In this document: positions 9,429-17,756 of the stretch, in pieces
How the letters are laid out: each line of letters starts with the position of its first letter
How positions within the stretch are numbered: the first letter of the stretch is position 1
Assembly: GCF_040549045.1 (NCBI RefSeq)
Contig: NZ_JBEWTB010000002.1
Span: 310,001 to 374,000, forward strand
DNA length: 64,000 nt
Origin: Endozoicomonas sp. NE40
GTDB lineage: Bacteria; Pseudomonadota; Gammaproteobacteria; Pseudomonadales; Endozoicomonadaceae
Direction: 5' to 3'
Translations under genes and position numbers: made by a program
Notes under the pieces: model-generated
Told to the model about the DNA's origin: nothing
Seen by the model: only the letters and a program-made list of their open reading frames with translations
Database searches by the model: none

Positions 9429-9803
9429 ATGGCTGACGATTCACTGATTAAAACATTGGCAGACATCGGCTTTATGGCCACCTCCAATAATATGTCCAAG
9501 CAGGCCTTTGCTATTTTTTATGGACTGGAAAAAGCTCGCCCTGACAGCCCTGTTTCCCACATCGGTTACGCCTTCCAGTATATGAACAAGAAACTGCACA
9601 AGGATGCACTGGATATTCTGCACAAAAAAGCCCTGCCTCTGGATAAAGACAACCCGACTACCAAAGCGTTTATTGGTCTGGCACTGATGTTTGAAGGAAG
9701 AAACAAGGAAAGCGAAGACTTTCTATCCGAAGTATCTGCTCAGGACGACGACAGCGCCAGAATCATGGCCAAAGAACTTCTGGCTCACATTCGGCAAAGC
9801 TAA
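9429..9803 (+). CDS. T3SS needle chaperone SctG-like, TPR fold (YscG family)
   Basis: A 124-residue helical-repeat protein with TPR-like spacing (AFAIFYGLEKARPDSPVSHI, ALDILHKKALPLDKDNPTTK, AFIGLALMFEGRNKESEDF). YscG wraps the C-terminal helix of the needle subunit and prevents early polymerisation. Its place just after sctF, 20 bases apart with a GGGAG site, matches yscG. The gene converges on the giant GT4-LanM-like gene with only six bases between the two stop codons and no terminator between them. Confidence 0.82.
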   Translation: MADDSLIKTLADIGFMATSNNMSKQAFAIFYGLEKARPDSPVSHIGYAFQYMNKKLHKDALDILHKKALPLDKDNPTTKAFIGLALMFEGRNKESEDFLSEVSAQDDDSARIMAKELLAHIRQS

Positions 9804-9809
9804 GCCCCA

Positions 9810-12800
9810 CTAACCAGACAGCGACTCTCTGATGGCCTGTCTGACATCTTCAGGCATATTCCAGCCCGGTACCAGCTGTTGTGTAAACCAGACATCAAGC
9901 ATACCGACATAGGCTTCAACAAAACGATGCCTGACCGCCTCATCTTTCAGACCGTCCAATAACTCCCTGACGCTGTCCATGACATCGGTATTGAAGTATT
10001 CCCCGGCAACCGATTCTGTAAATCCATCGTATAGCCGAACAGAAAGCTCTCGTCCTCCCATCAGGCTGGTGTAGATAGGAAGCTCAAGCCCGAGGATGCT
10101 CTCTGCCAGAGAATCATCCAGAAGCGTCACCGCTTCCTGCCACTCGGGCTCAACCCATCTCTGACTCACCTCCCCGGCCAAAGTCATCCTTCTGGTCAAC
10201 CGATGCACAAAAGCATCAATACGCTTATTATCCAGCGATTGCAGGGCTGAAGCTGTTTGAATGTCACACAATAATTTCTTGGCTTCATTAAGGTTCATAA
10301 ACGGCTGGTAGCGAATCTGATAACCCTCAAGCCCGGACAACAATGCCTTACATTCATCACTATGCTCTGCCATAGCCGCTATAACCTCAGCGAACCCAGC
10401 CAATATATCCTCAGCAAACCGGGGCATGGGATTGCAATCCAGGCTATTCTGCCCCTCTATCGTCAGCAGATGCATCAGCACAGGCTTGAATTGCTGGGGC
10501 TCAACCTCAAGCAATTCACCATTCACCAGCTTAACAGAACAGGAGGCAAGCCTGGCTATATGAAAGTCCTGCCACAGATGGTTCAGCCCGGTCACCTCTA
10601 AGCTACTGCCATCAAACCCTCTTAAGAAAGCCGTTTCTGGCTGCTTCAACTCATTCAGCAACCTGTGATAGCACCCCCTGTGAAAGGCGGTTTTCGGGTC
10701 AATCAAATAAATCATGCCATTACGGCTGATCAGGTTTTGCTGGTGTAAATCCGCCACCCCCAGCAGCAACACATAAGCCAGAAGACCACCCGTTTGACGG
10801 TAATAATTCCTGGCCTCATCCGTCGACAGAGTTAGCCCCGATTCATCATAATCCAGAAATTCTGCATAACCATAGTGAACCTGCCTATCAGCAACAGACT
10901 CCTGTCGACACAGAAGCTGGTGTGTACCTATCTGAACCTGTGACTGAACCTGTATCAACCACTGATTAACCTGCTTAACCACCTGTCCATCCGGATCAGT
11001 CAGTGCATGATCCACTCGCATATCTCTTGCCTTGTAAACGAGCTTCTGGCCATTATCAAAAGTCAGCAAAAAGACCGAGTATTCCCGATGATGCGAAAAG
11101 AAATCGACCCCGGCCAGAGCGCCAGCCTGACTGCCCCAGACCTCGCCGTAGGTCGATTGAATACTCTCCATATCCTGCTGCACCCTGCGCAACAGGCAGC
11201 GAACACTGCGTAAATACCTGAAAACCAGCACCCGATGGGAACGATACCAGTACGGCCAGGACCGGGCCAGAAACTCAACCCCACCCGCCTGCTCCAGCGC
11301 TTCAAGCACTTCGCTGTAGGCGGTCATTTTCTGCTCCCGGGCAAACCAGCCAATGGCCTGAAGCAGCGCACCATCCAGAATACTGACCAGCTCATTCCCC
11401 AGAGCCAGCAGCAACAAAGGTTTATGCTCATTAAATGGAGCAACAGCCTTCGACAAAACAGCCATACCGGAAGCCAGAAAGGGTTGCAAAAGATGTGCTC
11501 GTCTCTGCTCAGGAAAAGTCAGCTTATAATCATCACCTGAATCATCAGAGTGAATCATTTTGACAAAAGAAGCGCTTTCAGACCCGGCTTCCGACAACTT
11601 TAACAGCTGGTATTTCAGCATCCACGCAAGGGTAAAACGAATCGACTGCCCCTCATGCAACGCCTCCAGGGATGCAACTGTTCTGGACTGAATACATTGT
11701 TCCAGCAACTGATAGATAACGTCCTGATCCAGCCATCCCTTAAGCTCGGAGAAATGAAAACCATGTTCCGACTGAATCAGAACCCTCAACCCACGATCGG
11801 TTGTAACAAGATTTCGGGACAGCTCCAGCTGTTCAGAAGGGTAGTGACCAAACACATTATGAAATGCCAGACCGGCAGGCCGCCCCTGACGATAAGCGAC
11901 TGAAGCCGCCTCTTTTCCCAGCGCCACCGCCATTTGCTGATAAGCATCAATCAGTCCTGGCCAGGCAAACTGCTCAACAAAATGCCGCCTTCCGGCTTTA
12001 CCTGCCTGTTGTCGTAAACCATCATCCGTCAACAGACCTGCAAGCACATTGACCAGAGCCTCGATATCAACAGATACACTCTGAGCTTCGATCAACCGGG
12101 CCTGCGGCGCATGCAAAAGACTCAAAGAACGATTAACAGCCTCATTATTCACACCCATCGTGGGAATCAGGTAACCATTCACTTCGTTCTCTACCAGCTC
12201 ACGGTAGCCATTCCAGTCAGACAGAACGACAGGCACTTCATCACGCATGGCTTCCAGAGGCGTTATTCCAAAGCTTTCCTGCACATTATCAGCAAGAGAC
12301 ACAAAAACATCCGCCGCCTTATAAAGCTGATGTTTTTTGCTTTCATCAATCGACAACTCAAAGCGAAGATGGTCTTCAAGGTTTAGCTCATAGGCTCGCT
12401 TCAGCAGCGACTGCACATAAGGGCCACCAGCATCCCCGGAACCGGCGATCACCAGCAGAAAATCATCAATCCGCCACGCTTCAACCAACTCATTCAGGGC
12501 AAGGAGCAACGGGTGAATGTCCATTTTATCGAATGGCGATAAGCGCCCAAGACAGAGAAGTATTTTCTTATCATCTGGCAGGTTCAACGACTTTCTTACA
12601 GCGTCTTTACTCTCCTGACATTCAGAATCCACTTCAAGACCCAGCCCCTGCTGCTCAAGCCGCCCACGATAAGGAAGCGCAATCCCCAGACTGTCACTGA
12701 TCGACGCCGAAGCGGTCGAGAGCAAACGCTTGACCACCTGCCTCTGGGAAACAGAACTGCACAGAATGGCATCGCAGCTTTTCACCGGCGACATCACCAG

Positions 12801-13211
12801 GTCCTTAATTCTGGAGAGCCCCGGATCATCACTCATCGTATGAGCTCTGCCCACCACAGGAAAACACTTCGGGGCATGGTGGTCGCGCAAAGCCACCAGG
12901 TCTGAAATATACGGATCACCGCAATGAAAAACGGCATAAAAGCATTGGGAAAAATAATCCGGTAACTGGTGAACGCTGATCAGCCTGATCACCTTATCTG
13001 AACCATAGGCATCAAAATGCGGTTGCCATGCAGATCGAAACCCTTCAATCTCCGCTGGCATCAGAAACAGGTGCAACTCGGTAAACTGACTGTGGCGAAC
13101 AATCGCTTTCAAAAAAGAATCATTAGCATTCTGAAGCCCGTTATACCCCAACTGCTTTCCGGGCCTGTGGGTAACGAGACAACCAAACAAACCATTTTGC
13201 AAAACGCTCAT
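9810..13211 (-). CDS. GT4 glycosyltransferase fused to a LanM-dehydratase-like (DUF4135) domain; candidate T3SS effector
   Basis: An 1133-residue protein with two enzyme-like halves. Residues 1-430 form a GT-B glycosyltransferase of family GT4: KILLCLGRLSPFDKMD, LLVIAGSGD, and the donor-binding E-x7-E pair E312/E320 in ESFGITPLE. From about 700 the sequence follows the dehydratase domain of class II lanthipeptide synthetases: KLVYKARDMRVD (lysine about 727), VADLHQQNLI (D821, H823, N826) and YLIDPKTAFH (D838). No LanC-type cyclase follows and no lanthipeptide precursor gene is seen. The LanM domain has a kinase-like fold that phosphorylates Ser/Thr and then eliminates phosphate. There is no signal peptide. 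A CesT-like chaperone gene ends 11 bases upstream and GGGAGG precedes the ATG, so the two are one operon beside T3SS genes. Effector status is inference; the domain calls are strong (GT4) and fairly strong (DUF4135). Confidence 0.82.
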   Translation of the reverse strand: MSVLQNGLFGCLVTHRPGKQLGYNGLQNANDSFLKAIVRHSQFTELHLFLMPAEIEGFRSAWQPHFDAYGSDKVIRLISVHQLPDYFSQCFYAVFHCGDPYISDLVALRDHHAPKCFPVVGRAHTMSDDPGLSRIKDLVMSPVKSCDAILCSSVSQRQVVKRLLSTASASISDSLGIALPYRGRLEQQGLGLEVDSECQESKDAVRKSLNLPDDKKILLCLGRLSPFDKMDIHPLLLALNELVEAWRIDDFLLVIAGSGDAGGPYVQSLLKRAYELNLEDHLRFELSIDESKKHQLYKAADVFVSLADNVQESFGITPLEAMRDEVPVVLSDWNGYRELVENEVNGYLIPTMGVNNEAVNRSLSLLHAPQARLIEAQSVSVDIEALVNVLAGLLTDDGLRQQAGKAGRRHFVEQFAWPGLIDAYQQMAVALGKEAASVAYRQGRPAGLAFHNVFGHYPSEQLELSRNLVTTDRGLRVLIQSEHGFHFSELKGWLDQDVIYQLLEQCIQSRTVASLEALHEGQSIRFTLAWMLKYQLLKLSEAGSESASFVKMIHSDDSGDDYKLTFPEQRRAHLLQPFLASGMAVLSKAVAPFNEHKPLLLLALGNELVSILDGALLQAIGWFAREQKMTAYSEVLEALEQAGGVEFLARSWPYWYRSHRVLVFRYLRSVRCLLRRVQQDMESIQSTYGEVWGSQAGALAGVDFFSHHREYSVFLLTFDNGQKLVYKARDMRVDHALTDPDGQVVKQVNQWLIQVQSQVQIGTHQLLCRQESVADRQVHYGYAEFLDYDESGLTLSTDEARNYYRQTGGLLAYVLLLGVADLHQQNLISRNGMIYLIDPKTAFHRGCYHRLLNELKQPETAFLRGFDGSSLEVTGLNHLWQDFHIARLASCSVKLVNGELLEVEPQQFKPVLMHLLTIEGQNSLDCNPMPRFAEDILAGFAEVIAAMAEHSDECKALLSGLEGYQIRYQPFMNLNEAKKLLCDIQTASALQSLDNKRIDAFVHRLTRRMTLAGEVSQRWVEPEWQEAVTLLDDSLAESILGLELPIYTSLMGGRELSVRLYDGFTESVAGEYFNTDVMDSVRELLDGLKDEAVRHRFVEAYVGMLDVWFTQQLVPGWNMPEDVRQAIRESLSG

Positions 13212-13222
13212 CAGGCCTCCCG

Positions 13223-13651
13223 TCAGGGCATGATCATAACGGGCGCAGAAGGCATAGTCAGCGCATCTTCATTAATCAGTGTCAGAATATATTCAAAGTT
13301 ATTCGCGAACTCAGCCAGGGCTTCTTCAATAATATCTTCATTAAGCCCAAGCGCCGTTCGGGTCGTTGACAATGAGAGTTCGTCCGAATCCGGTTCAATA
13401 CATAAGCTGATTCTTTGGGTCTGGATCAACCCCAGATGCTTCTGCAGAAGCTTCTTGAGAAGTTCTTCCTGCTCATCGGCTCTGGAAGGTAATTTGGCGA
13501 TAACGCCGTGGAGATAGAACTTGCCATTCGCCTGAAAGCAGGCAAGCTCAATACGATCATCAACGGAAATGTAGTAACGGTTGTCTCTGAACTCCAGCTC
13601 CCCCATCTGGTTGCGCCGGGCTACAGACTTAATCAGATTATCAAAGCTCAT
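13223..13651 (-). CDS. CesT-like type III secretion chaperone
   Basis: A 142-residue acidic protein with the class I T3SS chaperone pattern: N-terminal helix FDNLIKSVARRNQMG, beta strands YYISVDDRIELACF and FYLHGVIAKLP, the helix EELLKKLLQKHLG, the strand LCIEPDSDELSLS and a final amphipathic helix EEALAEFANNFEYILTLI. Such dimers bind the N-terminus of a cognate effector, usually encoded next door. I start at ATG 13651, which has AGGGA five bases upstream and gives the family's usual length; an in-frame ATG at 13762 adds 37 residues without a clear site. It is 11 bases upstream of the GT4-LanM-like gene, its probable client. Confidence 0.85.
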   Translation of the reverse strand: MSFDNLIKSVARRNQMGELEFRDNRYYISVDDRIELACFQANGKFYLHGVIAKLPSRADEQEELLKKLLQKHLGLIQTQRISLCIEPDSDELSLSTTRTALGLNEDIIEEALAEFANNFEYILTLINEDALTMPSAPVMIMP

Positions 13652-13779
13652 AGCATCCCTGCTTGCTTGATACCCCACCCACCTCCCGGATAACCTGACG
13701 GAATTCCGGAACTGTGTATCGAGGTAGAACGAATGAAAGACATCCTTGTCTTTCGCCTTCATTCTTTCAGTGTAGGGGG

Positions 13780-15375
13780 TTATTCCTTGACAAGTACAGT
13801 ATCTTCAGGGGTGTTTGAATAGCCTGACAACTTGCGGAACAACATCAGAAGCAGACCAAAGACCACCAGAGCTGTAGTAAAGCCTGCAGCTGCAGAATCT
13901 GCCATACCCATGACCAGGTAGCCCGACATGGCAACCACTGCGACACCCAGAGCATAAGGCAGCTGAGTCGTTACATGGTCAATATGGTGGCAGGAAGCAC
14001 CGGTGGAAGAGAGGATCGTCGTATCAGAGATCGGAGAACAGTGATCACCAAATACCGCACCCGCCAGAACCGAAGCCAGCATCGGCAACATCATGGAGAT
14101 CTCTGCCGCAGCAGCCATATCACCCGCGATAGGCAGCATGATACCAAAGGTACCCCAGCTGGTTCCGGTAGCAAATGCCATGGCGCCGGACACCAGAAAC
14201 AGAATCATTGGCAGATAGCTGGGTTCCAGAGAAGAGCTGCTGACCAGTCCTGCCAGATAACGGCCGGTTTCCAGAGAGCTGATCACATCCACCAGCATCC
14301 AGGCAAAGACCAGAATGTAAATCGCTGGCAACATGGAGCGCACACCTTCAATAATGGCCTTGCTCCAGGCCGGACCGTCCAGGTCATGACGAATCATGCG
14401 CACCATGGTAACCGCCAGACCAATCAGGCCACCGTATACCAGAGAGTGAACCACATCCGTATTTTCAAACGCGCCCAGGACAGAGAATGCCTCACCCGCT
14501 TCGGACAGGGCTACACCGCCGGTAGCAATCAAAGAGGCGGTCGTTGCAATGACCAGAGTAACCACCGGAATCACCAGGTCAGATACCGTACCTTTAGAGC
14601 TTCTGCCCAGCTCAGCGCTGGCACCAGGAGGAGTGCCTTTGCGGGCATCATACAGTTCACCTGCACGGGCACGACGCTCGTGGGTACGCATGGGACCAAC
14701 ATTCAGATCCATCCAGGCACTGCAGATAACAAGCGCCAGAGCAAATACTGCGTACAGATTCATCGGCACCATGGCAACGAAAGCAGAAATCGCACTGATA
14801 TCGGTGATTTCATGAGTCGCCAGAATCGTACCTATCAGGGCAATAATGTAGGCACCCCAGCTGGACACCGGCGTAATCACACAGACAGGCGCCGCTGTAG
14901 AGTCAATCAGGTAGGACAGCTTGGCACGGGATACACCATGGCGATCGGTCAGGGGACGGCTTATATTACCCACAGCCAGACTGTTAAAGTAGTCATCAAT
15001 AAAGATAATCACACCAAGCAGAACCGTCAGCAGCTGAGAACCCTGGCGAGTCTTAACCCGCTCACGAGCCCAGTCTCCGAAAGCACGGGCACCACCGGAA
15101 ATATCAATCAGGGTGGTGATAACCCCCAGCAACATCAGGAACAGCAGAATAAAAACACTGTCAACATTAACGCCTTCATCCCAGAAAACACCAATAAAAC
15201 TCTTACCGATGTAGGTAAGGGAATCCAGGGGGCTGTAACCGGTCAACAAAAGGGCACCGGTCAGGATACCTGCCCCCAGGGACAAAAGTACTTTACGGGT
15301 AACAATCGCCAGTAAAATAGCGACGACAGGGGCTGCCAGAGATAACGGCGAGTGACTAAAACTTAATAAATCCAT
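13780..15375 (-). CDS. Na+/H+ antiporter, NhaC family
   Basis: A 531-residue inner-membrane protein with about 12 hydrophobic segments. The family pattern is visible in VIIFIDDYFNSLAVG, STAAPVCVITPVSSWGAY, FATGTSWGTFGIMLPIA and GAVFGDHCSPISDTTILSS, all typical of NhaC-like carriers. It would exchange sodium for protons, which suits a marine or host-associated life. GAGATC about eight bases before ATG 15375 supports this start over an ATG nine codons upstream. It stands alone upstream of the chaperone gene, separated by 128 bases. Confidence 0.9.
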   Translation of the reverse strand: MDLLSFSHSPLSLAAPVVAILLAIVTRKVLLSLGAGILTGALLLTGYSPLDSLTYIGKSFIGVFWDEGVNVDSVFILLFLMLLGVITTLIDISGGARAFGDWARERVKTRQGSQLLTVLLGVIIFIDDYFNSLAVGNISRPLTDRHGVSRAKLSYLIDSTAAPVCVITPVSSWGAYIIALIGTILATHEITDISAISAFVAMVPMNLYAVFALALVICSAWMDLNVGPMRTHERRARAGELYDARKGTPPGASAELGRSSKGTVSDLVIPVVTLVIATTASLIATGGVALSEAGEAFSVLGAFENTDVVHSLVYGGLIGLAVTMVRMIRHDLDGPAWSKAIIEGVRSMLPAIYILVFAWMLVDVISSLETGRYLAGLVSSSSLEPSYLPMILFLVSGAMAFATGTSWGTFGIMLPIAGDMAAAAEISMMLPMLASVLAGAVFGDHCSPISDTTILSSTGASCHHIDHVTTQLPYALGVAVVAMSGYLVMGMADSAAAGFTTALVVFGLLLMLFRKLSGYSNTPEDTVLVKE

Positions 15376-15735
15376 AAAACTGATCTCGTAATAACAAGTC
15401 ATTCCATAAGGCCGTTATCCTTAACAGGCTATTATTCAGTTTGACTTGCAGGTGTCAGATCAGGAGGCAGTTGGATGAGAAGCACGACAGGTCAGTTCAT
15501 ACTTCTAAGTGTGATTTGCCGACCGTTTACAGAGTCGGTTCACACAGATTTCCAGTAGCTCTCCACAGTTCAAAACCGTGACAGTGATACACCTCTTCGA
15601 TGCACCACCAGCGGGTAGATATGACATTCATACCCACTTCGGCACTTTTTCCTTTCATCCGGCTTACTGGCTGAAGGCTCAACCAACGGAGTCACCCTAC
15701 TCCGGATTACTATTAAAACAGTGCGCCTCTACTTT

Positions 15736-15776
15736 TCGTTTAAGAGTTTCTCGTTTAAGAGCTTCTCGTTTAAGAG
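15736..15776 (+). repeat. 15-bp tandem repeat, about 2.7 copies
   Basis: TCGTTTAAGAG occurs three times with 15-base spacing (15736, 15751, 15766), joined by TTTC or CTTC. It lies in a non-coding interval. Confidence 0.8.
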
Positions 15777-15954
15777 GATCACAGGCAGGGACGTAGCGAC
15801 GGCTTCCTGCCACGTCACCCCTGATAGAAGACTATTATGCACACTGCCAGCAGCCTGACAACCACAGCCAGTACAAAAACATCTTCCACTCCCTGCAATA
15901 GATCAATTTTTCAGCAAAAAGTTTCATAAATTGATGTTTTTTAACCCTTTTTTA

Positions 15955-15995
15955 CAAAAAATCCCCCGCCATACAGGATGACGGGGGATTTTTTT
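15955..15995. terminator. Bidirectional intrinsic terminator downstream of guaA
   Basis: ATCCCCCGCCAT pairs with ATGACGGGGGAT (one mismatch) around a short loop, with A6 on the left and T7 on the right. It acts for guaA on the minus strand and can stop plus-strand transcription as well. Confidence 0.88.
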
Positions 15996-16039
15996 ACAAC
16001 ATCAATGTCTTTTACTGAGCAAACGCCCTGCTGAAGGGA

Positions 16040-17629
16040 TCATTCCCACTCAATAGTTGCAGGCGGTTTACTGGATACGTCATAGGTAACACGGGAAACG
16101 TGCTCAATTTCGTTGATAATACGACCCGACACTTTTTCCAGCAGCTCATAAGGCAGGTGCGCCCAGCGGGCCGTCATAAAGTCAACGGTTTCAACAGCAC
16201 GCAGGGCAATAACGTATTCGTAGCGACGGCCGTCACCCACAACACCCACAGACTTCACTGGCAGGAACACAGCAAATGCCTGGCTGGTCTTGTGGTACCA
16301 GTCTGCCTTGCGTAGCTCTTCAATAAAGATGGCATCAGCCCTGCGCAGGATATCACAGTACTCTTTCTTAACTTCACTCAGCACTCGCACACCCAGCCCT
16401 GGCCCGGGGAACGGGTGACGGTACACCATGTCGTAAGGCAGACCCAGTTCCAGACCAATCTTGCGCACTTCGTCCTTGAACAATTCACGCAATGGCTCAA
16501 CCAGCTCCATCTTCATCTCTTCCGGCAGGCCGCCCACATTGTGGTGGGACTTGATCACGTGCGCCTTGCCACTTTCTGCACCGGCAGACTCAATCACGTC
16601 CGGATAGATGGTACCCTGCGCCAGGAACTCAATACCGTTCAGTGCCGTAGCCTGCTCGTCAAACACCTCAATAAAGGTGTTACCGATAACTTTGCGCTTG
16701 GCTTCAGGTTCATCCACACCTTTCAGCTTGCCCAGGAACAGGTCTTCAGAATCGGCACGAATCACGCGCACACCCATGTTTTCAGCAAACATGGACATCA
16801 CCTGATCGCCTTCATTCAGGCGCAGCAGACCGTTATCAACAAACACACAGACCAGCTGATCGCCAATCGCCTTGTGCAACAGCGCTGCTACCACACTGGA
16901 GTCAACACCACCGGACAGCCCCAGCAGTACCTGCTTGTCACCTACCTGCTCACGCACACGGGCAATAGCGTCTTCAATAATCTGTCCCGGAGTCCACAGC
17001 TTTTCACAGCCAGCGATATCCACCACAAAACGCTCAAGAATGCGATGACCCTGTTTGGTGTGGGTCACTTCAGGGTGGAACTGAATGCCATAGTACTGCT
17101 TCTCTTCACAGGCCATGGCAGCGATCGGGCAGGAGTCCGTAGAAGCCGCGAGAACAAAGCCTTCCGGCATCTCACTGACTTTATCGCCATGGCTCATCCA
17201 CACATCCAGACTCATGCGGCCGTGTTCACAGATATGGTCTTCAATACCGTCAAACAGGCGGACTTTCTCTTCCAGGGTTACCTGGGCATAACCAAACTCA
17301 CGCAGGTTAGAAGTGGACACCTTGCCACCCATCTGCTCAGCCATGGTCTGCATGCCATAGCAAATACCCAGAACTGGCACACCCAGGTCAAAAACAACGT
17401 CAGGTGCTCTAGGCGAGTCATCACCGGTAACGGATTCAGGACCACCGGACAGAATCACAGCTTTAGGGGCGAATTCACGGATTTTCTGCTCATCCATATC
17501 AAACGGATGCAGCTCACAGTAAACACCGATTTCACGCACACGACGGGCAATCAGCTGCGTGTACTGAGAACCGAAATCCAGAATCAGAATTCGTTCAGCG
17601 TGAATATCCTTGGACATTGCGTTAGACAT
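16040..17629 (-). CDS. guaA: GMP synthase (glutamine-hydrolysing)
   Basis: A 529-residue cytoplasmic enzyme converting XMP to GMP with glutamine and ATP. The N-terminal class I amidotransferase shows the nucleophile cysteine in LGICYGMQ and the FHPEVTHT histidine/glutamate pair. The ATP-pyrophosphatase loop is GLSGGVDSSV, and the C-terminal dimerisation domain ends in the conserved KPPATIEWE. It follows guaB on the same strand by 127 bases as in many gammaproteobacteria, with a hairpin between them. Confidence 0.98.
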   Translation of the reverse strand: MSNAMSKDIHAERILILDFGSQYTQLIARRVREIGVYCELHPFDMDEQKIREFAPKAVILSGGPESVTGDDSPRAPDVVFDLGVPVLGICYGMQTMAEQMGGKVSTSNLREFGYAQVTLEEKVRLFDGIEDHICEHGRMSLDVWMSHGDKVSEMPEGFVLAASTDSCPIAAMACEEKQYYGIQFHPEVTHTKQGHRILERFVVDIAGCEKLWTPGQIIEDAIARVREQVGDKQVLLGLSGGVDSSVVAALLHKAIGDQLVCVFVDNGLLRLNEGDQVMSMFAENMGVRVIRADSEDLFLGKLKGVDEPEAKRKVIGNTFIEVFDEQATALNGIEFLAQGTIYPDVIESAGAESGKAHVIKSHHNVGGLPEEMKMELVEPLRELFKDEVRKIGLELGLPYDMVYRHPFPGPGLGVRVLSEVKKEYCDILRRADAIFIEELRKADWYHKTSQAFAVFLPVKSVGVVGDGRRYEYVIALRAVETVDFMTARWAHLPYELLEKVSGRIINEIEHVSRVTYDVSSKPPATIEWE

Positions 17630-17711
17630 AGTCTTCTCAAACAGCCTTGGGCAAAAGAAAATGCAGCGCCATCAGCGAGCATTTTCATCATTTATGGAAA
17701 CTAAAAGCAAA

Positions 17712-17735
17712 ACAGCCGGATAAAAATCCGACTGT
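17712..17735 (-). terminator. Hairpin between guaB and guaA
   Basis: On the minus strand ACAGTCGGAT pairs with ATCCGGCTGT (one mismatch) around a short loop and is followed by TTTTGCTTTT. It may partly terminate after guaB or protect its 3' end, setting unequal expression of the two genes. Confidence 0.6.
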
Positions 17736-17756
17736 TCTTATCAGGTCAACAATCTG

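Larger units (their letters stand above)
15376..16039. other. Long non-coding interval between nhaC-like gene and guaA
   Basis: No convincing gene in about 660 bases; the open frames present lack ribosome sites and have odd composition. It holds the nhaC-like promoter region, a 15-base tandem repeat at 15736-15776 and a strong bidirectional terminator at 15955-15995. Confidence 0.6.

Noticed and set aside
9810..13211. Lanthipeptide biosynthesis locus
   Set aside because: There is no LanC-type cyclase domain, no precursor peptide gene and no dedicated exporter; the LanM-like part is fused to a glycosyltransferase and paired with a T3SS chaperone.
13975..15315. 446-codon frame antisense to the NhaC-like gene
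   Set aside because: Rich in Gln, Arg, His and Thr, typical of an antisense shadow; the opposite strand encodes a clear membrane carrier.
15578..15796. 72-codon frame upstream of the guaA terminator
   Set aside because: No ribosome site, odd composition, and its end is made of the 15-bp tandem repeat.
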